NCBI RefSeq assembly: GCF_033568475.1
Contig: NC_133120.1
Coordinates: 80,452,151 to 80,516,150, forward strand
Direction of reading: 5' to 3'
Origin: Henckelia pumila
Taxonomy: Eukaryota > Streptophyta > Magnoliopsida > Lamiales > Gesneriaceae
DNA length: 64,000 nucleotides
Below are positions 38,205 to 48,880 of this stretch, piece after piece. Numbering within the stretch: the first letter of the stretch is position 1; the number at the start of each line of letters is the position of its first letter. A model generated the notes under the pieces. It was given only the letters and a program-made list of their open reading frames with translations. It searched no databases and was not told where the DNA came from. Both the position numbers and the translations under genes were made by a program.

Positions 38205-38442
38205 TGTTGAAAATATATTATATTATATTAGAATTATTGAAAATTGAGTTGTATTATTTTGAAAATTAGTGTGTGATGATGTAGATGATGATGATTTAAT
38301 TTTTGGACTAATCTCCCATTGAGATCTATAAATAGGTCTCTCCATTTGTGTAAAAAAACACAATTTGAGAGAATAAATTTAAAGTGTGGAGTTTGAGAAT
38401 ATTTTGAGTTTTTGAGTTTTATAAATTTTACTTTTCACAACA
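38205..38442 (+). repeat. Copia-1 3' LTR
   Basis: 238 bp, three mismatches to the 5' LTR; preceded by purine tract AAGGGGGA; TATA box at 38327-38335 could drive read-out. Confidence 0.95.
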
Positions 38443-38454
38443 TATATATATATA

Positions 38455-38612
38455 GGAATTTTCAGCTGCCCAACCATGTTTCTTCATTTGGTTCGCGACC
38501 ACTAAAATTCGATAGTGGGTTTTAGTGATGCAAAAAAAAAAAAAAACCCAATAAAACCCACGTAGTGGTTGCGGACCAAATGGAAAAACATAGTTGGACA
38601 GCTGAACATTCC
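38455..38612. mobile_element. Near-palindromic foldback/MITE-like element
   Basis: The left arm GGAATTTTCAGCTGCCCAAC pairs with the right arm, whose reverse complement begins GGAATGTTCAGCTGTCCAAC. Pairing continues through ATTTGGT, GCGACCACTA-like and GTGGGTTTTA-like words to a poly-A loop, giving arms of about 70 bases. TATATA-rich DNA flanks both sides. It lies 12 bp from the end of the copia-1 3' LTR. The structure fits a miniature foldback element; no coding content. Confidence 0.75.
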
Positions 38613-40105
38613 TTTATATATATATACATATATATATATATTCATTCATTAATGTCAAATTGTATGTTTTTTAAAAAAAGCCATGTATATATTTTTATTG
38701 TTATTATTTATATTTATGACTGAATTTTCCGTAAATGTTTTTAAAGAAACTTTTTAAAGAATCCATGGGAAAGTGGTAAAAGATAATTAAACAGACAATA
38801 TATACGTTTATCTATATCTATACTGCTAATTAAACTTCATCTTCTCATAACAAATTTTTATCATGAGTCTAAAGTCGACATGATATGAGTTGAATGAGTT
38901 CATAGTCTCAGACCAAAGTCTAAAGAGAGGCCAAAATATTTTTTAGTTATTGGGTATTACATGTTTGTTACTTGCACTCAACTTTCATGATAACAATCAT
39001 TTCAAAAATATTTTAAAAATTCTCATGATTTTCATGGAATAATTGTTAGCCAAAATTCTAAAATAAAAAACTGAAGTAACCCAATGTCCTATACAATACA
39101 ATAAAATAACTACATTTTTATATGTTTTAGATATATTTACTTACTTTTGATGGGAAAAGGAAAGTATTCAACATTACATAATATACAGAGGAGCAAACAA
39201 ATAGGGGAAAAAATTGAGGAGAACAAATGAAAGGAACATGCACACACAACATTTTGTCGGGTATATATTCACTAAACAATGCCAATAAATCATTGATTTT
39301 TACAAAATAGGTCTACCCATTATAAATTTAATTTTAAAAATCGTCTTTAATCCTAAGGAAAAAATATAAACACATTTTATTGTATTGCGGAGTAATTTTT
39401 TTAAATTCGACTGGTGTGCCACTGATTTTGACCTGATTACATAAAAAATTTATCTTTGTAAACTTAATTTTAAATAAACATCCAAAAGTATCTATATTTT
39501 TATTAATAAAAAATAAAATTACAGATGCATTGACATTTGACATTGTGTGTGCTCTGACTAAAACTAAATGTCAATAAAAAAAATTTCCATACACCAATTT
39601 GATATTAATGAAAAGCACGAATGGTGCTCCATATTGTAATTAAAGAATAAAATCAATTTATCAGTCTCGTGTATATTGGGCATATACCAATAAGTATCAA
39701 TTTCATCATTTTTCCCAAGATATTTCGGTGTCACTTGACAGAAGACGTGACAAAGAGTGAGATTTTTTTTAAAACAGTCAAGATCGCCATATGAAGCTCA
39801 TTATGTATACTAATGAAAAAAAACACACGTTGTGTGTAATATAATATATGAAAAACAATATCAGAGTTCTTTATTATTTTTTAAATAAATATATATATTT
39901 TGAAAGTTTTTGTTGATATCGTGGGATAGTTAACTGAAAGAAAACTATTATTTCTAGGATCAATTCCAATTTTTTTCCTCATAAATTCTAAATAAAATGA
40001 GTAATTTGTAAATAAACGAAAAATAAGGATTATAATTACAAATTTAGGGTGATCATATCAAAATAATTACTCTATGGTGCTCTATTTTTATAATATAGAA
40101 TAGAC

Positions 40106-40107
<2 letters not shown>
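38613..40107. other. AT-rich spacer between the inverted copia elements
   Basis: About 1.5 kb without recognisable gene, RNA or element. Open frames here are short and low-complexity. Confidence 0.6.
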
Positions 40108-40197
<90 letters not shown>

Positions 40198-40209
40198 TAT
40201 TTTTCAACA
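40108..40209 (-). repeat. Copia-2 3' LTR fragment with (AAT)n
   Basis: Begins (minus strand) TGTTGAAAAATATATTATT, then about 89 bases of ATT repeats; sequence beyond 40108 has no match to the other LTR. Confidence 0.85.
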
Positions 40210-40374
40210 CTCCCCCTTGTGATGATGATCGTGATATGATGATTGTCTTCATTACATGTTTTATACTGCCTCGTTAAAAACCTTACTAGGAAAAACCCAG
40301 TGGGATAAAAACCATAGCAAGGAAAAAAGAGTGCAGCCACGTAAACTCCCCCTCATGTTTACACAAGTGATTCT

Positions 40375-43300
40375 TCACATATTCCGTAGATTGCGCATCC
40401 CGATGTTATATATATGTTTTCTGAATATTATCGTAGGAAGTGCCTTTGTGAAGAGATTTGATGAGTTCTCACTTGATTGAATGTAATAGATATCAATATC
40501 TTTGTTCTTCTCAAGTTCTTGAGTGTAGGCAAAGAACTTTGGGGGGATATATTTGGTTCTGTCACTTTTGATGTATCCTTCTTTCATTTGAGCAATACAT
40601 GCAGCATTATCTTCATACAACGTCACAGGCTTCTTGTCTCCTGATAATCCACAAGAAATTTGGATATGTTGTGTCATTGATTTTAGCCAAACACATTCAC
40701 GGCTTGCTTCATGTAGCGCAATAATCTCAGCGTGATTTGATGAAGTTGTTACGAGTGTTTGTTTCTGTAAACGCCAAGAAATTGTGGTGCCTCCACGAGT
40801 AAATATATATCCGGTTTGGGAACGTGCCTTGTGTGAATCAGATAAATATCCAGCATCAGCATAACCAATGATACTTTGATTGGTGTCTTTTGAGTACAAA
40901 AGTCACAAATCTGTCGTTCCTCGTAGATAACGGAATATATGTTTAATTCCGTTTCAGTGCCTCTTTGTTGGATATAAACTGAATCTTGCCAATAAATTTA
41001 CAACAAAAGATATATCAGGTCTAGTGCAATTTTCAAGATACATAAGGGCACAAATGACACTTAGATATGGTACTTCTGAACCAAGAATAACTTCATCATC
41101 TTCACATGGACGAAATGGATCATTTTCTATGTTTAATGATCTTACAACCATTGGAGTACTTAATGGATTTGATTTATCCATATTAAAACGTTTAAGGATC
41201 TTTTCTGTATAATTTTCCTGGTGAACAAAAATTCCACATTTTTTTGTTCGATTTGCAAACCCAGACAGTACTTGGTTTTTCCAAGATCCTTCATTTCAAA
41301 TTCTTCCTTCAAGTACATCATAACTTCTTGAATTTTTTTATCCGTTCTAATGATGTTTAAATCATCAACATATACAACAATAATTACACATCCAGATGTT
41401 GTTTTCTTGATGAAAACACAAGGGCATATTGGATCATTTACATATCCCTTTTTCATCAAGTGCTCACTTAGCCGATTATACCACATTCGGCCGGATTGCT
41501 TCAACCCATATAATGATCTTTGCAATTTTACAGAATAAAATTCTCTGGGTTTTGAACTTTGTGCTTCAGACATCTTAAATCCTTCAGGGATTTTCATGTA
41601 TATATATCACTATCAAGTTATCCGTATAAGTAAGCTGTAACAACATCCATAAGACACATTTTCAAATTTCCAGATACTGCCAAACTAATCAAATATCGAA
41701 ACATAATTGCGTCCATAACAGGAGAATACGTTTCTTCATAATCAATTCTAGACCTTTGAGAAAAACCTTGTGCAACAAGTCTAGCTTTATATCTGACTAT
41801 TTCATTTTTCTCATTTTCCTTTCGAATAAAAACTCATTTGTATCCAACAGGTTTTACACCTTCAGGTATGAGGACTATAGGTCCAAAAACATTAAGTTTA
41901 TTTAGCGAATCCAATTCAACCTGGATGACATCTTTCCATTTTGCCCAATCATGCCGAGTTTTACATTCACCAAAATATTTTGGTTCATGATCTTCATTCT
42001 TATTTATGATGTCACAAGCCACATTATAAGAAAATATCTCGTTAATATCTTCTATATCTTTTCGGTTTCATATTTTTCTAGTATTAATATAATTGATAGA
42101 GATTTCACGATTCTCGTCAGTTTGTGGTTTTGACAGGACATTTTCATCATCAAGTGTTTTTTCTGGAACACCATTTTCTATTTTGTGATCATCGTGTTTC
42201 TCTATGGCTTTTCTTTTTCGAGGATTTTTATCTTTGTAACTGACTGGCCTTCCACGCTTTAACGTTTTATGACATCATGAGTGTCTTCAATTTGTTTCTT
42301 TGGCATTTCAATTATAGCAGGGGCATTTACAACAAGTATATATGATTTTGTTACCCCTTTTGTGTCTTCAAATGCATCTGGCATTTGATTTGCAATTCTT
42401 TGCAAATGCATAATTTGTTGTACATCTTTCTCACATTGTTTGGTCCTTGGATCCAAATGTAACAATGATGATACATACCATGTGATTTCTTTTTCGATGT
42501 GTTTTTTTTCTCCCCCTAACATTGAGAAGATTTCTTCATTAAAATGACAATCAGCAAAACGTGCTGTAACACACATCGCCTGTCTGAGGCTCAAGCTATC
42601 GAATGATTGATGAGCTGTCATAACCGATATAAATATCAATTTTTCTTTGAGAACCCATTTTTTATCGTTGAGGTAGTGCAATAGGCACATACACCATACA
42701 TCCAAAAATTCTCAGATGAGAAACATTTTGTTCTTTACCAAATGCAAGTTGCAATGGGGAGAATTTATGATATGCACCTGGTCTGATGCGAATTAATGTC
42801 GTAGCATGTAAAATTGCATGTCCCCATATAGAAATAGGGAGTTTTGTTCTCATAATCATTGGTCTAGCAATCAGTTGTAGACGTTTAATCAATGATTCAG
42901 CTAATTCATTCTGTGTATGAACATGAGCAACATGATGTTCAACAGTAATTCCCATTGACATACAATAGTCATTGAAAGTTTGGAAAGTAAATTCTCCAGC
43001 ATTATCAAGTATTATTTTCTTGATTATATAATCGAGAAATTGATTCCGCAATTTTATTATTTGAGCCATTAATCTTGCAAATGCCACATTCCGAGTTGAC
43101 AATAAGCATACATGTGACCATCTGCTAGAGGCATCGATCAATACCATAAAATATCGAAATGCTCCACATGATGGATGAATTGGCCCACAAATATCACCCT
43201 GAATACATTCAAGAAATATGAGTGATTCTGTTTGAATTTTAGCTGGTAATGGTCTTATAATAAGTTTTCCAAGAGAACATGCTTTACATTGAAACTTATT

Positions 43301-43862
43301 ATTCTGAAAGATCTGCTGGTCTTTCAATGGATGACCATGTGTATTTTTAATAATTCTTCGCATCATTATTGAACTAGGATGTCCCAATAGATCATGCCAA
43401 TTGGTTAATATTAAAGAACTATTAATCACCATATTTGATTCGATTGACCTTATATGTGTATAATGCAATCCAGTAGGGAGCATTGATAATTTTTCAACCA
43501 CATATTTCTTTCCTGATTTATATGTGGTAAGACATATATTTTTGATTTCCATAAGTTATCGTCTCAGTATCATACCCATGAGAATATATGTCATTAAAAC
43601 TCAACAAATTTTTTTTTGATTCTGGTGAATATAAAGCATCATTTATCAAAACTTTTGTACCATTAGGTAACAAAAAATGTGATTTTTCACAACCTTCAAT
43701 CAAGTCTACAGGACCTGATATTGTATTCACCATTGTTTTTGTTGGTTTTAATTCCAATAAATATCTTTTATCTCGGAGAACAGTGTGCGTTGTACCACTA
43801 TCGGGTATGAAAACTTCCATGAGATTATTTTCTTGTTTAGCTTTGCTCATACCGTTTTTCAT
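40375..43862 (-). pseudogene. Copia-2 pol remains
   Basis: In order: protease (IPDSGTTHTVLRD), integrase zinc finger and core (GDICGPIHP, ILDNAGEF, TQNELAES), reverse transcriptase (YVDDLNIIRT) and RNase H (GYADAGYLSD). The frame is broken at about 43535, 42680, 42260, in the RT region near 41600-41830, near 41210, and near 40900-40960. Where the two copies differ in frame, each helps locate the lesions of the other. No functional product is expected. Confidence 0.9.
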
Positions 43863-43987
43863 TTTGAACTTCAAAAGAAAATATGCAATAAAAAAAATTA
43901 ATGACATTATATGAAAAATATAACATGTTTCATAATACAAAAATACATGAAAAATACAGTATATTACATTCTATTCCCACCAATATA

Positions 43988-45021
43988 TTAATCAATATCT
44001 TCGAAATCATTTGAAAAATCAGCAACATCAAAATGAGTTGAACCACTTGAATGGTTACTGTTTTCAACAAAATTGGTCTCTTTTCCTTTCTCCTTTGTCA
44101 ATTCCTTATAGAGCTTAGGTGCTCAGGGATTTCGACAAATATGTGACTAATGTCCTGGAGTGCCACATCTATAACAAACACTCTCAGATCTTTTTGAGTG
44201 ATTTTCATTTTTACTCGTATTTTCATGCTGCCTTTTTGGTGGGTGGTTCGTGACGTTCTTTTGAGATGAGTTATTGAAGTAAATATCTCGATTATTTTCA
44301 TATCCACGGCCGCGACCACGATCGCGATCATTTTTACGTCCACGTCCACGCCCACGTCCTCGATCTCGTCCACGACCAAAATCTGGTCTATGCCTTTGAT
44401 TTTGGTTTTCATTTTTAATTACGACATTTACTTCTGGAAATGCCATTGATTCAGTGGGTCGGGATTGGTGATTTCTCACTAACAATTCGTTGTTCTTTTT
44501 CGTCACAAGAATACATGCGATGAGTTCAGAATATCTCAAAAATTCACGCACTCTATACTGTTGTTGTAGAGTTATATTCGATGCGTGGAAAGTGAAATTT
44601 TTTTTTCAAGCATTTCCATTTCAGAAACAACATGCCCACAAAATTTCACTTGCGAGACTATTCGATACATCGCAAAATTGTAATCACTGACTTTTTTAAA
44701 GTCTTGAAATCTCAACATATTTCATTCATCACGGGCGGTCGGGAGTATAACTTCCCTTATATGCTCAAATCTTTCTTTCAGCCCTTTTCATAAAACATTG
44801 GGTCTTTTTTATGTGAGATACTCACATTTCAATCCTTCATCAAGATGTCTACGTAAGAAAATCATAGACTTTGCCTTTTCTTGTGATGATATATTATTTT
44901 CTTTGATGGTATCACTAAGACCCAATGACTCAAGATGCATTTCTACATCGAGAGTCCATGACATATAATTCTTTCCAGTGATATCGAGCGCAACGAATTC
45001 AATCTTTGCCAAATTTAACAT
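43988..45021 (-). pseudogene. Copia-2 gag, frameshifted
   Basis: Starts MLNLAKIEFVALDITGKNY and runs to about 44809, then breaks. Later parts recover REFLRYSELIACILV, an Arg/Gly/Asp-rich stretch and CYRCGTPGH, the start of the zinc knuckle. The knuckle region is shifted (44098-44150). The end NDFEDID- with TAA at 43988-43990 matches copy 1. Confidence 0.85.
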
Positions 45022-45052
45022 GGTGGTACTAGAAAAATAACAATGCATTTTA

Positions 45053-45232
45053 TTAGTTAATTTCCATTAATATGACAATACAAAATAATGGATAAACAAC
45101 GAGTACAAATATGTTTAAAAATAGATAAAAAGTGCGCAGTGGATAATCGCCGGTGAGTACAACTACAAGACTCGTGAGCATGATGATCATAGTCGTTATG
45201 AAAAATAGCCTTATAAATGTCATCATCTTCAT
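45053..45232 (-). CDS. Short hydrophobic ORF in the copia-2 leader (59 aa)
   Basis: Counterpart of the 57-aa ORF at 33184-33357. It starts MKMMTFIRLFFITTMIIMLT and ends YPLFCIVILMEIN; two hydrophobic stretches flank a short polar turn (TGDYPLR). Relative to copy 1 it has two extra residues in a Val run, so the 6-base length change preserved the frame. It lies in the predicted leader intron. Function unknown; it could be a translated upstream ORF, a membrane peptide, or an accident of splice-site constraint. Confidence 0.4.
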   Translation of the reverse strand: MKMMTFIRLFFITTMIIMLTSLVVVLTGDYPLRTFYLFLNIFVLVVYPLFCIVILMEIN

Positions 45233-45450
45233 CTTCGAAAAATCGAGAAGAAATTATTTTGAGAGAAAGAATGAATTTTGGCGTGATTGAAAATGAGTTT
45301 GAGTGAGCATATTTATAGGCAAAAAACTAGTCGTTTTGTTATCGTTTGTGACCGTTGGGGGTAAGAAAAAATCGAGTATGCGTTGAATAAAAATTTGTGA
45401 TAATCATGTGATGCATATAATGATAATAATAATTAAATAATTATGTATGT

Positions 45451-45845
45451 CATATCACATTATTATAAGTTCGATGTCATAGACATCCTTTTATATAATA
45501 AAATGAGATTATACGAATTTGGTTAGTATATAAATATATAATAATATATATCATATCACGTTATTATAAGGTCAGTGTCATAGACAACCTTTTATATAAT
45601 AACATGAAATTACATATTAATACAGTTAGTATATATACATAATAAATATATATCATATCACGTTATTATAAGGTCAGTGTCATAGACAACCTTTTATATA
45701 ATAACATGAAATTATATATTAATATAGTTAGTATATATACATATAATAAATATATATCATATCACGTTATTATAAGTTCGGTGTCATAGAAAGCCTTTTA
45801 TATAATAACATGAAATTATATATTAATATATATACATAAAAATAT
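45451..45845 (-). repeat. Leader tandem repeat of copia-2, four units of about 102 bp
   Basis: CATATCAC(A/G)TTATTATAAG begins at 45451, 45552, 45654 and 45758; each unit contains GTGTCATAGA and TTTTATATAATAA. Two units are present in copy 1. Confidence 0.92.
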
Positions 45846-45952
45846 ATAAACAATAAAATAAATATACTTACTTGTTGAATATTTTTGTCTTCACTTTATG
45901 TTTTGGAGCATCGGAAATTATAGAGAATCTTCGAGCGATCGTGCTGATAACA

Positions 45953-46183
45953 TGTTGTAAAAAATAAAAATTTATTGTAAAAAGCAACAACTTCAAAACT
46001 CAAAATATATCAAACTTGACACTTTATAATATTTTTCTCTCAACTCAATTGTGTTTTTCTACACAAATGGAGAGACCTATTTATAGATCTCATTTGGAGA
46101 TTAGTCCAAAAATTAAAACATCATCATCTACATTATCACACACTAATTTTCAACATTTTACAACTCAATATTCAATATTCAAC

Positions 46184-46261
<78 letters not shown>

Positions 46262-46273
46262 TATTTTTCAACA
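45953..46273 (-). repeat. Copia-2 5' LTR (complete)
   Basis: 321 bp; minus strand starts TGTTGAAAAATATATT, contains (ATT)n at 46184-46262 and TATA box TATAAATAG (46078-46086), ends TTTTTTACAACA. Confidence 0.9.
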
Positions 46274-46278
46274 AATGA

Positions 46279-46317
46279 GAGTGTTATTCATACTCTACAT
46301 TTTGTTAAATACACTCC
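46279..46317. repeat. Small foldback repeat, related to 55276-55319
   Basis: GAGTGTTATTCATACTCT followed by ACATTTTGTTAAATACACTCC resembles the reverse complement of the hairpin at 55276-55319. It is probably a decayed copy of the same tiny hairpin element. Confidence 0.45.
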
Positions 46318-46429
46318 ATTTTTAATTTTATACTAAAGATTGATAATTTTAGCCTTTGATTGATTTTATTTTTAGTAAATTCATTCATAATTTCAATTAC
46401 TAAAATAAGTTATTTAGTTACTCAAAACA

Positions 46430-47112
46430 ATATAGTTCAAAAATCTAAACATATTCAGAATTAAATAAATAAAAGATAAAGAAAACAAATTCATCGTCGA
46501 CGCCGTGTTCGGTCTATCGATCTCCGTCTTTGTTCTTCAGATAAGCTCCAGATTCTTCAGAAATCACGATCAAAACTCTGTTCTCTGATTTGTACATGTG
46601 ATTGTGTGTGGCGGCTCTCCCCTATTGTCTGATAAAAGAATCCTTTTTATAGCGTGCACAAAAGCCCATCAAAAAGCCTAAGAAAATAGAAAGTTTCTTT
46701 CCCGATTAAAACACTAACAGCGACAGGCCGACGCTCCAGAAATCCAAGGCGGGCGCGCATGACCTTCTATTCTCGATTCTTCAATTCTTCAGAGAAACTT
46801 GCGCGTTAGCTCTTCTTCAAGCGCTAAAGACAAGCGCTGACTTTCTTCAATCAAGGCCCAATAACAAAAGCCCAATTACACTTCTCGTTTCTTTTATTCC
46901 TGGCTTCTCTTCTTTCTTCTTTTATTTTCTTTTTTCCATTGAATATTCTTCTACTAATATCCCTTCTAAATTCTTATTTTCTTCTTTTTCCCACATAAAT
47001 TCAATAATTCACTGTAAACACAAAAACAACAAAATAACGCATAACTCTGCTCGAAACAAATATTTAACAATTAAAATCATATATAAATTAAGTGTATAAA
47101 ATACACTTATCA
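46430..47112 (-). repeat. Athila-like 3' LTR, truncated
   Basis: Minus strand begins TGATAAGTGTATTTTATACA at 47112 and is nearly identical to the 5' LTR until about 46439. TATA box CTATAAAAAGG at 46642-46652. The rest of the LTR is missing. Confidence 0.88.
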
Positions 47113-48880
47113 AATACCCCCAAACTTAGACTTTTGTTAGTCCAAAGCAAAACTATTAAAAACCAAATTTCAAACTCAAATCACCAAAACTAACAACCAA
47201 AAATCAACAATGATAGTCAAGAAATATTATGGAGCAATGACATCAGCAATGATTTCAAAGAATTTTCAAATCCAATCATATCACACCCAACTAACACTTG
47301 AAAGTTTCAATCATAACAAAATAACCGCATAAACTCACAATCTCCGCAACTCACATTCAAAACACCCTTATCCAAGTTCAATTCACACATTCATAGATCA
47401 TGAGAACTTTTCAAGGTAACAAGGGATCAAATATAGGAATATTTATCAAAAACACTCACAATCAGGTAAATACAAAGAATAATAGCGTGTGCGTGTTTCG
47501 ATCAAAATTCATAATCATTAAAAGTATCAATCAACAGTCCATAGGCTAAATTCTCGCAATTCTTCTCCACTAGTATATTGGGCAATTGAGACTCGGTCAA
47601 TAGGACTTAATCAGCTTATAATGTAAGGCCTGGCTCATGGCTACAAATGAAGGAATAAAAAATCAAAATAAGGAGTAATTTATATTCATACTCAATCTAA
47701 CTTCAACTCCTTTTCATTCACAATTTCACACTGATTTTTCACTTTAGTGATTTTTCAACTTTCATCTTTTTTCTTTCACAACTTTTTTCAACCATTTTTT
47801 TTTTCTACTACTACCTTCTTCATCATTTTTTTTCTTTTCAAATCTTCCACCACACCATTCCATTTTTCACAAATAACACCAGGAGCATATAACAATTTAG
47901 CATTCAAATTACTCCCTTAAAGGTAGGAAATAGTGTTTAGGCTATTCAGGTAGTAAAAGTAGGACATTGAACAATGACGAATGAGGTCTTTATCACACGT
48001 TTACACGCATGCCATTCGATTTTCAATAAAGCTCAAACAAGGTACTAGGGATAAAATATAAATAGGTAGCTTGAAAGGCTCAAACGAATTCAAAAAAATT
48101 GCCTAAATCATCCCTAATCAAAGTTTTGCCCGTATTTTGCCTCAAAGAGTGTTCGAACTAGTTCTAGACAAGTCTCAATCCACAATCAAATCATACAAAT
48201 ATCAATCAGTGCAGAAAAAGAATAATCATCAGCAATAAACGATGATTTTTCACAAAAATTTTAGATTTCCGTACCTCATAGTACAAATATATGTGTAGGC
48301 TCAAATGAGCAACTAAGGATAAATTTTTTCAATGAAAATCCAGGCCCAAAAATTTCAAACAATGCCTCAATCATATCTATGTTTGTATGTCTCAAAAATC
48401 AGAATCAAGTATTAATCACAGAGTATATAGAAAATTGTTCATTCAATTGGTTCCATTTTTTGCAAAAATATTTGTCAGATAGGTAGATAATCATGGATTT
48501 CAGTTATAGCACAAAAATATGTTTTTTTCATCAGCCATGCATCCATTTCTTTCTTGACTTATTTTCAACTCAACTCAACTCACACAAATAAACTCAACAA
48601 AAATTTTTATCCATGAAGTACCCAATAAAACTCAAAACTCTACTTTCAACCTAAAAAAACAATATCAAACACTGATTCATCCCCCCAAACTTAGTGTAAT
48701 CATTGTCCCTAATGATTAAAAACAATAAAAAGAACAAGGGACTCATACCTTCGACACCGAGCATCAGTACCCGACGTCATCATCATCATCTCCATGGAAA
48801 GAAGGTGCAGCAGCAGCAGCAGCATCATCAGGTGATCACTGTGGAGGAGGTGGGTAAGGCACAACTGTGGGAGGATAATT
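47113..48880 (-). other. Non-coding 3' interior of the Athila-like element with two purine tracts
   Basis: No coding frame. On the minus strand TAAGTTTGGGGGTATT abuts the 3' LTR at 47113. A second tract, TAAGTTTGGGGGGATG, lies at about 48679-48694 after GGGACAATGATTACA. Athila elements are known for such a pre-tract sequence and G-rich tract. The stretch between is C/T-rich on the plus strand. Confidence 0.75.

Larger units (their letters stand above)
32298..38442 (+). mobile_element. Ty1/copia LTR retrotransposon copy 1, full length, coding-defective
   Basis: A 6145-bp element with 238-bp LTRs (32298-32535 and 38205-38442) that differ at three positions by my hand alignment. It is flanked on both sides by TATAT, a 5-bp duplication (the site is AT-rich, so chance cannot be excluded). 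Order is LTR, primer-binding region, leader with predicted intron, gag, protease, integrase, reverse transcriptase, RNase H, purine tract AAGGGGGA, LTR. Integrase before RT marks it as copia. I count at least seven stops or frameshifts in the coding part. It is the left arm of an inverted pair with the copy at 40108-46273. Confidence 0.95.
45029..45871 (-). other. Predicted leader intron of copia-2
   Basis: On the minus strand, donor CAACAA/GTAAGTAT at 45871. TTAACTAATAAAATGCATTG, a T-rich tract and TTTTTCTAG end at 45029, seven bases before the gag ATG (45021). The same signals occur at the same places in copy 1. Length is 843 bp versus 765 bp, the difference explained mainly by the tandem units. 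Confidence 0.55.
40108..46273 (-). mobile_element. Ty1/copia retrotransposon copy 2, inverted, 3' LTR truncated, coding-defective
   Basis: Same family as copy 1, on the opposite strand. The 5' LTR is complete (45953-46273, 321 bp, longer than copy 1 mainly through an AAT tract). Primer-binding region TGTTATCAGCACGATC, leader with four tandem units, predicted intron, gag, protease, integrase, RT, RNase H and purine tract AAGGGGGAG follow. The 3' LTR has only about 102 bp, ending within an AAT microsatellite (40108-40196); the remaining two thirds are missing and no target duplication can be shown. Coding parts carry many frameshifts and stops. Confidence 0.93.

Noticed and set aside
40053-40340. 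Poly-isoleucine frame
   Set aside because: Direct translation of the AAT microsatellite.
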